Below, one piece after another: positions 19,944 to 31,238 of a DNA stretch of 64,000 nucleotides; position 1 is the first letter of the stretch; each line of letters starts with the position of its first letter. The notes under the pieces were generated by a model. The model was not told the DNA's origin and made no database searches. It saw only the letters and a program-made list of their open reading frames with translations. The translations under genes and the position numbers were made by a program. The stretch spans positions 372,001 to 436,000 of the forward strand of contig NZ_PXNQ02000002.1 in NCBI RefSeq assembly GCF_003007735.2, given 5' to 3'. This DNA is from Paracoccus methylarcula (lineage in GTDB: Bacteria > Pseudomonadota > Alphaproteobacteria > Rhodobacterales > Rhodobacteraceae).

Positions 19944-20575
19944 CCAAGCAGCACCTGACCATCATCGACCACCCGCTGGTCCAGCACAAGCTGACGATCA
20001 TGCGCAAGAAGGATGTCTCGACCGCCGGTTTCCGCCGGCTGCTGCGCGAGATCAGCCTGCTTCTGGCCTATGAGGTCACGCGCGAGCTGGAGCTGACCAC
20101 CACCACCATCGAGACCCCGATCTGCGAGATGCAGGCCCCGACGCTGGAGGGCAAGAAGCTGGCGCTGATCTCGATCCTGCGGGCGGGGAACGGGCTGCTC
20201 GACGGGATCCTCGAAATGATCCCCTCGGCGCGGGTCGGCTTCGTCGGCCTTTACCGCGACCCCGAGACGCTGCAGCCGGTCGAGTATTACTGCAAGGTGC
20301 CCAATGCGCTGGATGCAAGGATGACCATCGTGGTCGATCCGATGCTGGCGACCGGGAATTCCTCGGTGGCGGCGATCGACAAGCTCAAGGAGCATGGCGC
20401 GAAGAACCTGCGCTTCCTCTGCCTTCTGGCTGCGCCCGAAGGGGTCGAGCGGATGCGCGAGGCTCATCCCGACGTGCCGGTCTTTACCGCTGCGCTGGAC
20501 GAGAGGCTGAACGATCACGGCTATATCGTGCCGGGACTTGGCGATGCGGGTGATCGGATGTTCGGCACGAAATAG
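19940..20575 (+). CDS. upp: Uracil phosphoribosyltransferase
   Basis: Makes UMP from uracil and PRPP. The product has 211 residues with the standard motifs: [13 protein letters not shown] at the N-terminus, [14 protein letters not shown], the PRPP loop [11 protein letters not shown], and the C-terminal [17 protein letters not shown] uracil-binding flap. GTG start at 19940 overlaps the add stop, with AGGAG about six bases upstream. Last gene of the salvage operon. Confidence 0.96.
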   Translation: MTKQHLTIIDHPLVQHKLTIMRKKDVSTAGFRRLLREISLLLAYEVTRELELTTTTIETPICEMQAPTLEGKKLALISILRAGNGLLDGILEMIPSARVGFVGLYRDPETLQPVEYYCKVPNALDARMTIVVDPMLATGNSSVAAIDKLKEHGAKNLRFLCLLAAPEGVERMREAHPDVPVFTAALDERLNDHGYIVPGLGDAGDRMFGTK

Positions 20576-20646
20576 GCCCGCATTAATCGCAGCTTCAGGG
20601 ATTTGGCCTATGCGTGAGCCAAGGGATCGAAACGCGCAGGTGGCCG

Positions 20647-21735
20647 ATGCGGAATATCTGGAGCTTGCTGTTCATGGCGGCGCTGACGGGTGCAGCCGGG
20701 GCAACGCCGTCGCCATTGCCGCCTGACAGCTTCACGGGCGAGCAATATATCGATGGGCGGGGCTGCGTCTTTACCCGGGATGGCCATGGCTGGACACCTC
20801 GCCTCGACAACCGGGGCAAGGCGATCTGCGGCTTTCCTCCCAGCCTGTCGGCGAGGCGGACCGATCCCGATACCGTGTCGGTCCTGCCCCCCGGTAGTCC
20901 CGCCGCTTCACCGGATCCGGAGGAACTGTTGCTGGAACATCTTGCCGCGGGGCTGAGGCAAGGCGAGTTCACCGCCGATCCCCGCCCCCCCGAGGCGCGT
21001 CTCGATCCCGCACCGCCTGCGGATGACAGCAAGCTGGTGGCCGTTTTCGGGGCGCTGACGAGAAAGCAGGACGCGATCCGGGCCAGCATTGCCGGTCTGT
21101 CTCCCGGCTCGGATCTCTGTGCGAGGCTGGGTTATGAGCCTGACCCGGATTCGGGGCCGATCCTGGGCGGGGATGTGACACAGGGGCTGTGCCCCGGCAT
21201 GCGTGCCGCAGAGCCCCTGGTGCGGATCATCACCGGACAGCGTCTGGCGGATGGCAATGAGTCCTCGCGACAAGAGCAGCATGGGAATGAGACTGCTCCG
21301 ATCGCCAAGGGCTCCGAAGCCGCAGGGCCGCAGGAGTCCGGGCGACCGGCCAAGGTCACGGTGGTGGCACAACGACCTAAATCACGGGGGGACAGGATCG
21401 AGGCTACGGCTAGCGTCACGAAACGCACCGGAGATGCTTCGAAGCCGAAACCTGCCCGGACGGCCGGAGCGGAACTCAAGCCCAAATCCAAACCCGAACT
21501 GATCCCGGCCTCTGCGCGTTATGTTCAGGTCGGGAGTTTCCCGGATGACGACGGCGCCCACGAGGCCATCCGCAAACTGGCGGCGATGGGCTATCCCGTG
21601 GCCCGTGGTCACGAGCAGGGCGGGGAACAGGCGCGGCAGCTGATCCTTGCCGGTCCCTTCCGTGACAGGCGGTCCCTGGTAGCCGCGCTGAATTTGCTTC
21701 GCGATATGGGCTATGCGAATGCCGTCGCCCGTTGA
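20647..21735 (+). CDS. SPOR-domain secreted protein
   Basis: A 362-residue protein with an N-terminal signal or anchor (WSLLFMAALTGAAGA), a proline-rich region, a long basic low-complexity linker (residues about 200-290, with repeated Lys-Pro-Lys-Ser type sequence), and a C-terminal SPOR domain (residues about 290-360; SARYVQVGSFPDDDGAHEAI through NLLRDMGYANAVAR). SPOR domains bind denuded septal peptidoglycan. The small Cys-containing N-terminal domain (GRGCVFTRDGHGWTPRLDNRG) is unassigned. An in-frame start at 20614 is possible; 20647 places the signal at the N-terminus. Confidence 0.75.
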   Translation: MRNIWSLLFMAALTGAAGATPSPLPPDSFTGEQYIDGRGCVFTRDGHGWTPRLDNRGKAICGFPPSLSARRTDPDTVSVLPPGSPAASPDPEELLLEHLAAGLRQGEFTADPRPPEARLDPAPPADDSKLVAVFGALTRKQDAIRASIAGLSPGSDLCARLGYEPDPDSGPILGGDVTQGLCPGMRAAEPLVRIITGQRLADGNESSRQEQHGNETAPIAKGSEAAGPQESGRPAKVTVVAQRPKSRGDRIEATASVTKRTGDASKPKPARTAGAELKPKSKPELIPASARYVQVGSFPDDDGAHEAIRKLAAMGYPVARGHEQGGEQARQLILAGPFRDRRSLVAALNLLRDMGYANAVAR

Positions 21736-21763
21736 CCCGCCGCCTTTTAGGGCAGGCGGCGGG
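21736..21763. terminator. Bidirectional hairpin between convergent genes
   Basis: CCCGCCGCC and GGCGGCGGG form a perfect nine-base-pair stem with a ten-base loop that begins TTTT. It fills the 32 bp between the SPOR gene and the mutase gene, which converge here. Confidence 0.7.
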
Positions 21764-21767
21764 CATG

Positions 21768-23903
21768 TCAATCGTGCCGCGTCTCGCGGATCAGCCGCAG
21801 GATATCGGCGGCGGCGGCGGGGATGTTGGTGCCCGGTCCGAAGATGGCCTTGACCCCGGCCTTCTGCAGGAATTCGTAATCCTGCTGCGGAATCACGCCG
21901 CCGCAGATCACCAGGATATCCCCGGCACCTTGAGCCTTCAGCGCCTCGATCAGCTTGGGCGCCAGCGTCTTGTGACCCGCCGCCTGGCTGGAGATACCGA
22001 CAACATGCACGTCATTGTCGAGCGCATCCTGCGCGGCCTCTTCCGGAGTCTGGAACAGCGGCCCCACATCCACGTCAAAACCGATATCGGCGAAGGCGGT
22101 GGCAATCACCTTGGCGCCGCGGTCATGACCGTCCTGGCCCATCTTGACCACCAGCATGCGCGGGCGGCGGCCCTCTTCCTCGGCGAATTTCTCGACATCG
22201 CGCTGGATCGCGGCGAAGCCCTCGTCGCCCTCATAGGCGGCGCCGTAAACCCCCGCCAGCGTTTTCACCTCGGCGCGGTGGCGGCCGAATTCCTTTTCCA
22301 TGGCCATGCTGATCTCTCCGACTGATGCACGGGCGCGGGCGGCCTCGACTGCGGCCTCCAGCAGGTTGCCACCCTCGCGGGCGCGGCGGGTCAACTCGTC
22401 CAGCGCCGCCTGGCATGCGGCCTCGTCACGGGTTGCGCGGATTTTTTCCAGCCGGGCGATCTGGCTGTCGCGGACCTTCACATTGTCGATATCGAGAATG
22501 TCGATCGGGTCTTCCTTGTCCTTGCGGTATTTATTGACGCCCACGATCACCTCTTCGCCCCGGTCGATCATCGCCTGGCGGCGGGCGGCGGATTCCTCGA
22601 TGCGCAGCTTGGGCATGCCGCTTGCCACGGCCTTGGTCATGCCGCCCATCTCCTCGACCTCCTCCATCAGCGCCCATGCCTTCTCGGCAAGTTCGGCGGT
22701 CAGGCTTTCGACGTAATAGGAGCCGGCCAGCGGATCGATGACATTGGTGATGCCAGTCTCTTCCTGCAGGATAAGCTGCGTGTTCCGCGCGATCCGGGCG
22801 CTGAAATCGGTGGGCAGGGCGATGGCTTCGTCCAGCGCGTTGGTATGCAGCGATTGCGTGCCACCAAGGGCTGCCGACATCGCCTCATAGGCGGTGCGGA
22901 CGACGTTGTTGTAAGGATCCTGCTCCTGCAGGCTGACGCCCGAGGTCTGGCAATGGGTGCGCAGCATCAGGGAAGACGATTTTTTCGCGCCGAATTCGGT
23001 CATTACCCGGTGCCACAGCATCCGCGCTGCCCGCAGCTTGGCGATCTCCATGAAGAAATTCATGCCGATCGCGAAGAAGAACGACAGCCGTCCGGCGAAG
23101 ACATCCACATCCATGCCCGCCTCGATCGCCGCCTTCACATATTCGCGCCCGTCGGCCAGCGTATAGGCCAGCTCCTGAACAAGATTCGCCCCGGCCTCCT
23201 GCATGTGATAGCCCGAGATCGAGATCGAGTTGAAACGCGGCATCCGGGTCGAGGTGAACTCGATGATGTCGCTGATGATCCGCATCGAGGGCTCGGGCGG
23301 GTAGATATAGGTGTTGCGAACCATGAACTCCTTGAGGATGTCGTTCTGGATGGTCCCCGACAGCACCGAGCGGTCATGGCCCTGTTCCTCTCCGGTGACG
23401 ATGAAATTCGCCAGGACCGGGATCACCGCGCCGTTCATGGTCATCGAGACGCTGACCTTGTCCAGCGGGATGCCGTCGAACAGGATCTTCATGTCCTCGA
23501 CCGAGTCGATGGCCACGCCCGCCTTGCCGACATCGCCGACGACGCGGGGGTGATCGCTGTCGTAGCCGCGATGGGTGGCGAGATCGAAGGCGACTGAGAC
23601 GCCCTGCTGGCCCGCCGCCAGCCCCCGGCGATAGAAGGCGTTGGATTCCTCTGCGGTGGAAAAGCCCGCATATTGCCGAATCGTCCAGGGACGGCCCGCA
23701 TACATCGTGGCGCGGGGGCCTCGGGTGAAGGGGGCAAGCCCGGGCAGGCTGCCCATATGTTCCAGCGTCGCGGTATCGGCCTCGGTGTAAAGCGGCTTGA
23801 CGGTTATATCTTCCAGCGTCTGCCAGTCGAGGCTGTCGGGGTCGCGGCCCTTCAGCTCTTTTTCAGCCAGCTTCCGCCAATCCTCCAATGTCGGTTTTGT
23901 CAT
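21768..23903 (-). CDS. Methylmalonyl-CoA mutase, single-chain
   Basis: Adenosylcobalamin-dependent isomerisation of (R)-methylmalonyl-CoA to succinyl-CoA. The product has 711 residues. The N-terminal TIM barrel carries the CoA-binding [20 protein letters not shown] and the [18 protein letters not shown] and [11 protein letters not shown] segments. The C-terminal B12 domain (residues about 575-705) has [13 protein letters not shown] with the cobalt-ligand His in D-x-H-x-x-G. One gene encodes the whole chain, as in bhbA/scpA/mcm types. It completes the propionyl-CoA route with pccA and pccB upstream on the same strand. Confidence 0.96.
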   Translation of the reverse strand: MTKPTLEDWRKLAEKELKGRDPDSLDWQTLEDITVKPLYTEADTATLEHMGSLPGLAPFTRGPRATMYAGRPWTIRQYAGFSTAEESNAFYRRGLAAGQQGVSVAFDLATHRGYDSDHPRVVGDVGKAGVAIDSVEDMKILFDGIPLDKVSVSMTMNGAVIPVLANFIVTGEEQGHDRSVLSGTIQNDILKEFMVRNTYIYPPEPSMRIISDIIEFTSTRMPRFNSISISGYHMQEAGANLVQELAYTLADGREYVKAAIEAGMDVDVFAGRLSFFFAIGMNFFMEIAKLRAARMLWHRVMTEFGAKKSSSLMLRTHCQTSGVSLQEQDPYNNVVRTAYEAMSAALGGTQSLHTNALDEAIALPTDFSARIARNTQLILQEETGITNVIDPLAGSYYVESLTAELAEKAWALMEEVEEMGGMTKAVASGMPKLRIEESAARRQAMIDRGEEVIVGVNKYRKDKEDPIDILDIDNVKVRDSQIARLEKIRATRDEAACQAALDELTRRAREGGNLLEAAVEAARARASVGEISMAMEKEFGRHRAEVKTLAGVYGAAYEGDEGFAAIQRDVEKFAEEEGRRPRMLVVKMGQDGHDRGAKVIATAFADIGFDVDVGPLFQTPEEAAQDALDNDVHVVGISSQAAGHKTLAPKLIEALKAQGAGDILVICGGVIPQQDYEFLQKAGVKAIFGPGTNIPAAAADILRLIRETRHD

Positions 23904-23960
23904 GATCCTGCCTTTCCCATGGGCCGCCCTTTCCTATATTCAGATAAGGATGAGGTGCCG

Positions 23961-24482
23961 ATGAAGTTGAAATTCCTGATAATCGTGATGGCCTTGGCCG
24001 CCATGGGCCCGGCGCGCGATGCGCCGCCGCCGAAAGAGGTGCCTGCGGCCAAACCCGCCCGCCCGATGAGCCCGGAGGAAATGGCCGATACGTCCGAGCC
24101 GGAAGCGGAGCGGCCCGAATTGACGATATACGAGGCAAGCGAGGCCTCGCCCGACGATTTCCAGTGGACGTCGCGCCCTGTCGTGGTCTTTGCGGATACG
24201 CCCAATGACCCCGCCTTTATCGAGCAGATGCGGGCGTTGCGTTCTGCCCCCCGGATGCTGATCGAGCGTGATGTGGTGGTGATCACCGATACGGAACCGC
24301 AATCGGGCAGCGACTGGCGGCGGAGGTTGCATCCCAGGGGGTTTTCGTTGGTGGTCCTGGACAAGGATGGACAGGTGAAGTTGCGCAAACCCTTACCCTG
24401 GGACGTGCGCGAGATCAGCCGCGCCATCGACAAGTTCCCGCTGCGCAGGCAGGAAATCGGGCGTGCAGGGGCGATGCCATAG
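23961..24482 (+). CDS. DUF4174-like periplasmic protein
   Basis: A 173-residue protein with a signal peptide (MKLKFLIIVMALAAMGPA). The mature part has DDFQWTSRPVVVFADTPNDP, VVVITDTEPQSGSDWRRRL and FSLVVLDKDGQVKLRKPLPWDVREI, a thioredoxin-like pattern without the CxxC pair, as in DUF4174. The ATG at 23961 is preceded by GATAAGGATGAGG. It is divergent from the mutase. Function unknown. Confidence 0.7.
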   Translation: MKLKFLIIVMALAAMGPARDAPPPKEVPAAKPARPMSPEEMADTSEPEAERPELTIYEASEASPDDFQWTSRPVVVFADTPNDPAFIEQMRALRSAPRMLIERDVVVITDTEPQSGSDWRRRLHPRGFSLVVLDKDGQVKLRKPLPWDVREISRAIDKFPLRRQEIGRAGAMP

Positions 24483-24581
24483 AATTTACCGCGATGCAGC
24501 TTCGGATTGCGGAATGCTGTCGGCAGCCCTATATTCAAGACAGGACGGCGGATATGCCCGCCCCTGACCGGAGGAATCGAC

Positions 24582-24791
24582 ATGGCGAAATCGACCAGCT
24601 TGCGCAAGGAAAACCAGCCTTCCGCCCCGGCCGTCAGCGCCGAGAGGTTCGAACAGCTGCGTTTGCGCCTGCAGGAAATCCTGCGGGCCAGGAAGGAATT
24701 CCTGGACAAGAACGGTTCGGTCAATGACGTGACCTCTGCCCTGGGATTGACGCCCATCACTGGTCGCTCCGGTCCGCGCTCGTTCTATTGA
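24582..24791 (+). CDS. Short hypothetical protein (69 residues)
   Basis: Begins MAKSTSLRKENQ after a GGAGG site about eight bases upstream. It has a charged helix (FEQLRLRLQEILRARKEFL) and a C-terminal SALGLTPITG. No family recognised. Its last 35 bases overlap the end of the convergent gene at 24757-25338. The ribosome-binding site and helix make it more likely real than not. Confidence 0.55.
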   Translation: MAKSTSLRKENQPSAPAVSAERFEQLRLRLQEILRARKEFLDKNGSVNDVTSALGLTPITGRSGPRSFY

Positions 24792-25338
24792 CCGGCACCG
24801 CCTTGCCTTGCAGGCTTGCGGCAAGCGCGTTCACGGCCTCGCGGCCGGTTTCCAGCGTTTCGCTTTCAATCGCGACATAATCCAGGAACATGCTCGTGGC
24901 GCGGTCGGGATCACCCGTGATCAGGCGCAGCACGTCCTGGCCAAGCGCCGTCCGCACCGTCAGCAAGCGGTAATAGCGCACCACCGGGTCTATGGTCGCC
25001 TCGGGCAGCATATGCGCATCCCCGACCACGGCACGGAAAATCCTGTCATTCGCGTCATGCGGCAGAATTGGTGCATAGCCCTCGGACAGCATGCGCTGCA
25101 TCGCGTGCTCATAGGGGGAATCCTTCATCTGCCGTTCCAGCACCACGACATGAGCCCGGATCTCGGCCAGAAGCGCGCGCTGCATGTCGTTGATCCGCTC
25201 GCGCCGCAACACCAGATCCCGGCGACGTGACAGGGCATGGGTCCAGAACCAGCCCATCGCCACGACGCCACCACCGACGATGGCAGTGACAAGGGCCGCA
25301 ACGACCCGTTCGTTCCATATGAGCGGCTGCCAGTCCAA
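24757..25338 (-). CDS. Membrane-anchored hypothetical protein downstream of pccA
   Basis: A 193-residue protein with one N-terminal transmembrane helix (VVAALVTAIVGGGVVAMGWFW) followed by a basic stretch (SRRRDLVLRRERINDMQRAL) and a mostly helical cytoplasmic domain. It starts three bases after the pccA stop, so it is almost certainly co-transcribed. No family recognised and no catalytic motif seen. Confidence 0.65.
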   Translation of the reverse strand: MDWQPLIWNERVVAALVTAIVGGGVVAMGWFWTHALSRRRDLVLRRERINDMQRALLAEIRAHVVVLERQMKDSPYEHAMQRMLSEGYAPILPHDANDRIFRAVVGDAHMLPEATIDPVVRYYRLLTVRTALGQDVLRLITGDPDRATSMFLDYVAIESETLETGREAVNALAASLQGKAVPVNRTSADRSDQ

Positions 25339-25341
25339 GGG

Positions 25342-27338
<1,997 letters not shown>

Positions 27339-27363
27339 TGCTTATCCTTGGCCGGAAGACATG

Positions 27364-27400
27364 AAAAAACCGCCCGCAGCCGAATGGCCACGGACGGTTT
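27364..27400 (-). terminator. Intrinsic terminator or attenuator just upstream of pccA
   Basis: On the minus strand AAACCGTCCG pairs with CGGGCGGTTT (one G-U), the interior extends the stem, and six T residues follow. This is the clearest rho-independent terminator in the window. It lies after the 27444 lipoprotein gene and only 26 bases before the pccA start, so read-through may control pccA. Confidence 0.75.
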
Positions 27401-27443
27401 CAATGAGATCGTGCCGCGGGAATCCCGCAGCGCGGTCAGAACG

Positions 27444-27665
27444 TTATTCGCAAAGCCGCACGTCGTCGCAGAGCGCGCCACCGGCCGCGCCAATGGCTGC
27501 GGCCTTGTAGATGTCGCTTTCCTTGCGGCCACCGACCTTGGCGATGGTTGCGCCGGCGGCTGCACCCAATACGCCGCGGTCGATGTCGGTCGGCCTGATG
27601 TTCTGCGTGCACCCTGCCACGAAAGTCGCGCCAAGTGCGGCTGCCAGAGCGATTGTCTTGCCCAT
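27444..27665 (-). CDS. Small glycine-zipper lipoprotein
   Basis: A 73-residue protein with a lipobox (ATFVAGC) and two glycine-rich segments, GVLGAAAGATIAKVGG and AAAIGAAGGALCDDVRLCE. The two Cys near the C-terminus may pair. It is a paralogue of the 27741-27980 product, sharing the GAAGGALCDD ending. Probably anchored in the outer membrane; function unknown. Located between pccB and pccA. Confidence 0.7.
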   Translation of the reverse strand: MGKTIALAAALGATFVAGCTQNIRPTDIDRGVLGAAAGATIAKVGGRKESDIYKAAAIGAAGGALCDDVRLCE

Positions 27666-27740
27666 ATCAGATATCCTGTCCTGTTATTGCTACGGTCATA
27701 ACGCGGACCGAGCCGTTTTGGTTCACGGTATCTGTGGGAC

Positions 27741-27980
27741 TTAGTAGCGGCGTTGGCAAACGCCCGCGTCGTCGCAAAGCGCACCGGCTGCACCACCGAG
27801 AGCGGCGCCGGTCGCGATATCTTCGTCGAGTGCCTTGGCGATGACGGCACCGGCAACCGCGCCACCGGCAGCACGCTGCGTATCGGGCGAAAGGCCGGTC
27901 TGGTAGTTGGGATCGCAGGCGGCCAGCCCCAGAAGAACGAGAGAGGCACCGGCGAGGCGGGTAAACAGTGAAGTCTGCAT
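27741..27980 (-). CDS. Small glycine-zipper lipoprotein, paralogue
   Basis: A 79-residue lipoprotein with signal and lipobox (VLLGLAAC), then AAGGAVAGAVIAKALDED and ATGAALGGAAGALCDDAGVC. The glycine zipper and the closing ALCDD-x3-C motif match the neighbouring 73-residue protein, so the pair looks like an old tandem duplication. Function unknown. Confidence 0.7.
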   Translation of the reverse strand: MQTSLFTRLAGASLVLLGLAACDPNYQTGLSPDTQRAAGGAVAGAVIAKALDEDIATGAALGGAAGALCDDAGVCQRRY

Positions 27981-28113
27981 GGGTTCGTATTGCCTGTATT
28001 TGAGGCCTCGTTGAGAGGCGGTTGGTAGATCGGACGCGCAACTATCACATAGTACTCACGCCTGTCCAACGGGCTTATGGGTGGAAAAGTTCCGCTTGGC
28101 AGCAATTCGCGCA

Positions 28114-28504
28114 TCAGCGGTCCTCCGCCGATCCATCGTCCCAATCGTCCTCGCCAAGCGCCGGCAGCGAAGATCTCGGGGAAGGAGGCCTCGGCACAGG
28201 ACATGTCCACCCGCAGCAATTGTTCGTAATCGGTCGGGTCCAATTCGCCCTCGGGCAGAACCTCGCGCCCAAGCAGCCATGACAGGCGGCCGGCATCCAG
28301 GTTGCCGCGTTCGAAAGGCGCGTCGCCGAAATGTTCGATCAGTGCGGCGAGGAAGCCCGCATCGGCGCGTCGGTCCGCAGGCTTGCGGTCGCGATAACGT
28401 TCGCGGCGCGTCAGCGGGGTCGCGCCCTTCTTGTTCTCGCGCCGGATGGTGAACTGGTAATCCGTGCCGGGAAGGCGGCCCGGGAAACCGCGATGCTTCA
28501 GCAT
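28114..28504 (-). CDS. Conserved hypothetical protein, frameshifted near 28165
   Basis: Begins MLKHRGFPGRLPGTDYQFTI, continues with a basic segment (TRRERYRDRKPADRRADAGF) and a helical part (FLAALIEHFGDAP, LSWLLGREVLPEGELDPTDY). After FPEIF the strong GC3 coding signal moves to another frame that ends LGEDDWDDGSAEDR at 28114. Removing one base near 28165 gives a continuous 129-residue product. The original frame stays open much further but then overlaps the two lipoprotein genes with poor codon use, so I reject that longer reading. Family unknown; position in the pcc cluster is the only clue. Confidence 0.55.
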
Positions 28505-28540
28505 GTTGCGCCCTTTCGCGTGAAAATCGGGCGCGGAGGG

Positions 28541-28565
28541 CGCGGGCGACCGGGCCGCCCGCGCA
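28541..28565 (-). terminator. Hairpin after the 44-residue lipoprotein gene
   Basis: GCGCGGGCG and CGCCCGCGC form a perfect nine-base-pair stem with a seven-base loop. It lies 20 bases beyond the stop of the small lipoprotein gene on the minus strand; a GATTTTC run follows a few bases further. Confidence 0.55.
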
Positions 28566-28585
28566 GATTCATCGGATGATCGGCC

Positions 28586-28720
28586 TCAGCCGAATTTACC
28601 GTTGGGGAATTGCGGCTCGGTCGTGACCGGATCGACCTGCGGCACATAAACGGGCTCCTGACGCTGGCATGCGGCAAAGGCCGATACCAGGACAAGGCCG
28701 AGAATGATCTTCTTCGACAT
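28586..28720 (-). CDS. Tiny lipoprotein (44 residues) between pccB and pccA
   Basis: Starts MSKKIILGLVLVSAF and reaches the lipobox FAAC, so the mature lipoprotein is about 28 residues: a Cys, a QRQEPVYVPQVDP stretch and a TTEPQFPNGKFG tail. AGGAG is present just upstream of the ATG (GGAGAGTTAATCC). Small lipoproteins of this look sit beside pccB in other Rhodobacterales as far as I recall. Function unknown. Confidence 0.7.
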   Translation of the reverse strand: MSKKIILGLVLVSAFAACQRQEPVYVPQVDPVTTEPQFPNGKFG

Positions 28721-28925
28721 GGATTAACTCTCCTGTAATGCGGGCGGCATTGCGCCCGACTGCTCGGGTTTGTGCCGGCCTCGTTGCGGGCCGGACAGTT
28801 ATCCATGATAGCCTGTCGATAGGCATGCAGACAGCCGGTCATATATGGCCTCGGCAGAACTCTGCTGGGCTGTGGCGCGGCTGCATCATTCACATGCTTG
28901 TGCATTGGCATTGGATCCCGGCGGG

Positions 28926-30458
28926 TTACAGGGGAATGTTGTCGTGTTTCTTCCACGGGTTCGACAGCTTCTTGCCGCGCAGCGAGGCGAAGGCACGGGC
29001 GACCCGGCGACGGGTGGAATGGGGCTGGATCACCTCGTCGATAAAGCCCTTCTCGGCGGCGACGAAGGGATTGGCGAAGCGGTCCTCGTAATCCTTGGTC
29101 CGCGTCGCGATCTTGTCGGCATCGCCCAATTCGCTGCGATAGAGGATCTCGACCGCGCCTTTTGCGCCCATCACCGCGATCTCGGCCGTGGGCCAGGCAT
29201 AGTTGAAATCGCCGCGCAGATGTTTCGAGGCCATGACGTCATAGGCGCCGCCATAGGCCTTGCGGGTGATGACCGTGACCTTCGGCACCGTCGCCTCGCC
29301 ATAGGCGAAGAGCAGCTTGGCCCCGTGCTTGATGACGCCGCCATATTCCTGGCCCGTCCCCGGCAGAAAGCCCGGCACATCGACGAAGGTCAGGATCGGG
29401 ATCTCGAAAGCGTCGCAGAAGCGCACGAAACGCGCCGCCTTGCGGCTGCTGTCGATATCAAGGCAGCCTGCCAGCACCATCGGCTGGTTGGCGACCACGC
29501 CCACGGTCCGCCCCTCGATGCGGATGAAGCCGGTAATGATATTGCCCGCGAAATCCTTCTGGATCTCGTAGAAATCGCCCTCATCCGCGACCTTCGCAAT
29601 CAGTTCCTTCATGTCATAGGGCTGGTTCGGGTTGTCGGGGATCAGCGTGTCGAGGCTTTCCTCGATCCGGGCGGGATCGTCGAAGAAGGGGCGCTCGGGC
29701 ACGCCATCGCGGTTCGAGAGCGGCAGGAAATCGAAGAGGCGGCGGATTTCCGAGATCGCCTCGACATCATCCTCGAATGCGCCATCGGCGACCGAGCTTT
29801 TCCTGGTATGGGTCGAGGCGCCGCCAAGCTGTTCCGCCGTCACCACCTCGTTCGTCACCGTCTTGACCACGTCGGGGCCGGTCACGAACATGTAGGAGGT
29901 ATCCTTCACCATGAAGATGAAATCGGTCATCGCCGGGCTGTAGACCGCGCCGCCCGCGCAGGGACCCATGATCACGCTGATCTGCGGGATCACGCCCGAG
30001 GCCATGATATTGCGCTGGAACACATCGGCATAACCGGCAAGGCTGGCCACGCCTTCCTGGATACGGGCACCGCCCGAATCGTTCAGCCCGATCACCGGCG
30101 CGCCGTTCTGCATGGCCATATCCATGATCTTGCAGATCTTCTGCGCATGGGTTTCCGACAGCGAGCCGCCGAATACGGTGAAATCCTGGCTGAACACATA
30201 GACCATGCGGCCATTGATCGTGCCCCATCCGGTCACCACCCCGTCGCCATAGGGCCGGTCGGTCTCCATCCCGAAATCGGTCGAGCGATGCGCGACGAAC
30301 ATGTCGAATTCCTCGAAGCTGCCCTCGTCGAGCAGCAGCTCGATCCGCTCGCGCGCCGTCAGCTTGCCGCGAGCATGCTGTGCATCGATACGGCGCTGGC
30401 CGCCGCCAAGACGGGCCTCGTTGCGGCGGCGCTCGAGCTCTTGCAGAATATCCTTCAT
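28926..30458 (-). CDS. pccB: Propionyl-CoA carboxylase beta subunit
   Basis: Carboxyltransferase moving CO2 from biotin to propionyl-CoA. The product has 510 residues with two crotonase-like halves. Motifs: [20 protein letters not shown] at the N-terminus, [20 protein letters not shown] (first oxyanion hole), [17 protein letters not shown], and in the second half [27 protein letters not shown] and [12 protein letters not shown]. Acyl-CoA specificity (propionyl rather than acetyl) is inferred from length and context. The promoter region upstream carries a TTTGCAAA box. Confidence 0.95.
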   Translation of the reverse strand: MKDILQELERRRNEARLGGGQRRIDAQHARGKLTARERIELLLDEGSFEEFDMFVAHRSTDFGMETDRPYGDGVVTGWGTINGRMVYVFSQDFTVFGGSLSETHAQKICKIMDMAMQNGAPVIGLNDSGGARIQEGVASLAGYADVFQRNIMASGVIPQISVIMGPCAGGAVYSPAMTDFIFMVKDTSYMFVTGPDVVKTVTNEVVTAEQLGGASTHTRKSSVADGAFEDDVEAISEIRRLFDFLPLSNRDGVPERPFFDDPARIEESLDTLIPDNPNQPYDMKELIAKVADEGDFYEIQKDFAGNIITGFIRIEGRTVGVVANQPMVLAGCLDIDSSRKAARFVRFCDAFEIPILTFVDVPGFLPGTGQEYGGVIKHGAKLLFAYGEATVPKVTVITRKAYGGAYDVMASKHLRGDFNYAWPTAEIAVMGAKGAVEILYRSELGDADKIATRTKDYEDRFANPFVAAEKGFIDEVIQPHSTRRRVARAFASLRGKKLSNPWKKHDNIPL

Positions 30459-30530
30459 GGGCCGGGCCTTTCGGTTGGGTTAAGGGAAAATAGCTTGCGC
30501 TGCGGGCGCAGGAAAGGAAAATACGGGAAA

Positions 30531-30538
30531 TTTGCAAA
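30531..30538. promoter_or_regulatory. TTTGCAAA box upstream of pccB (possible PccR/ScfR site)
   Basis: A perfect TTTGCAAA lies 73 bases upstream of the pccB start, with a degenerate half (ACTGCAAA) at 30563-30570. In Rhodobacter sphaeroides the short-chain acyl-CoA regulator PccR controls pccB through paired TTTGCAAA boxes. Only one perfect box is visible here. Confidence 0.5.
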
Positions 30539-30570
30539 CTATGCGGTCGCTGGTCGCCGCAAACTGCAAA

Positions 30571-30919
30571 AGTGCTAAATCACGCAGATTGTTCCGCGCC
30601 CCGTCATCCGGGACGGAGGCATTTCAATCGGCGCCAATCGGCCCAATCGAGTTCCATTCTCGCGCCTTCGAGATGTGAGAACGGCGCCTGCCGACTCAAC
30701 TCAATAATAATTGCTTGATTCCAGATAACTTATTCTCCACCGAACATGGTGTCGTCATTCTTGAAAGAGGCGGCGCATTTTGGAGGGAGCGGTCTGAACA
30801 AGACGCATCGATTGCGCGTTCAGCCGGGATACAGGCCTCCGATACGTCGCCTGCGCGTGTGTCAAGCGTAACAAGCGTCTTCCCGGCTTTCTTCGCGGTC
30901 TTGAGAGACTCACCCATCA
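30571..30919. other. Non-coding stretch upstream of pccB and the XRE remnant
   Basis: No convincing gene on either strand. Open frames exist but have no ribosome-binding site, mixed codon use and no recognisable motif. Confidence 0.4.
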
Positions 30920-31162
30920 ATGCTTCGGCCCCTCTACACTGCACGCCCGGAAAAGTTCGCTTCACGTCACTTGACGGATATATCATGTTTGGGAGTATCC
31001 TCGAAATCCGCCTTTCAACAACTGGCCGCTCACCTGCGCAGATTGCGGGAGCAGTGTAACATGACGCTCGATACACTCGCCGGAAGAACAGGTTTGGGCG
31101 GCAGCCCCTTCCACTATTCCAGCCGCCTTGAGTTCCCTTATATGGATGCGGCAAGAGAATGA
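30920..31162 (+). pseudogene. Decayed XRE-type helix-turn-helix regulator fragment
   Basis: The 80-codon frame contains LAAHLRRLREQCNMTLDTLA and then GRTGLGG, which matches the first three helices of Cro/C1-type regulators. The sequence before (TARPEKFASRHLTDIS) and after (SPFHYSSRLEFPYMDA) does not look like such a protein, and the recognition helix and everything beyond are missing. The +1 frame after GRTGL reads AAAPSTIPAAL, suggesting further decay by indels. No ribosome-binding site is clear. It is divergent from pccB, where related genomes often place a regulator, but the fragment is too short to assign to PccR. Confidence 0.4.
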
Positions 31163-31200
31163 TCGTTCAATTGGACATTCAGGCCGATCTTGGCGATAAG

Positions 31201-31218
31201 TTCGAAAACGTTTCGGAT
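31201..31218. promoter_or_regulatory. LacI-family operator upstream of the regulator gene
   Basis: TTCGAAAAC-GTTTCGGAT: the right half is identical to the half-site of the perfect operator at 32322-32339 and the left half agrees at six of nine positions. It lies 20 bases before the regulator start, which suggests autorepression. Confidence 0.6.
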
Positions 31219-31238
31219 AGAGCGCGGGAGCAGCTGTC

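Noticed and set aside
28845-30578. A 577-codon open frame antisense to pccB
   Set aside because: It lies across pccB, whose product is complete and conserved. The antisense reading is His/Asp/Gly-rich shadow sequence.
30696-31154. A 152-codon minus-strand frame upstream of pccB
   Set aside because: No ribosome-binding site, no family resemblance, and composition like its non-coding surroundings.
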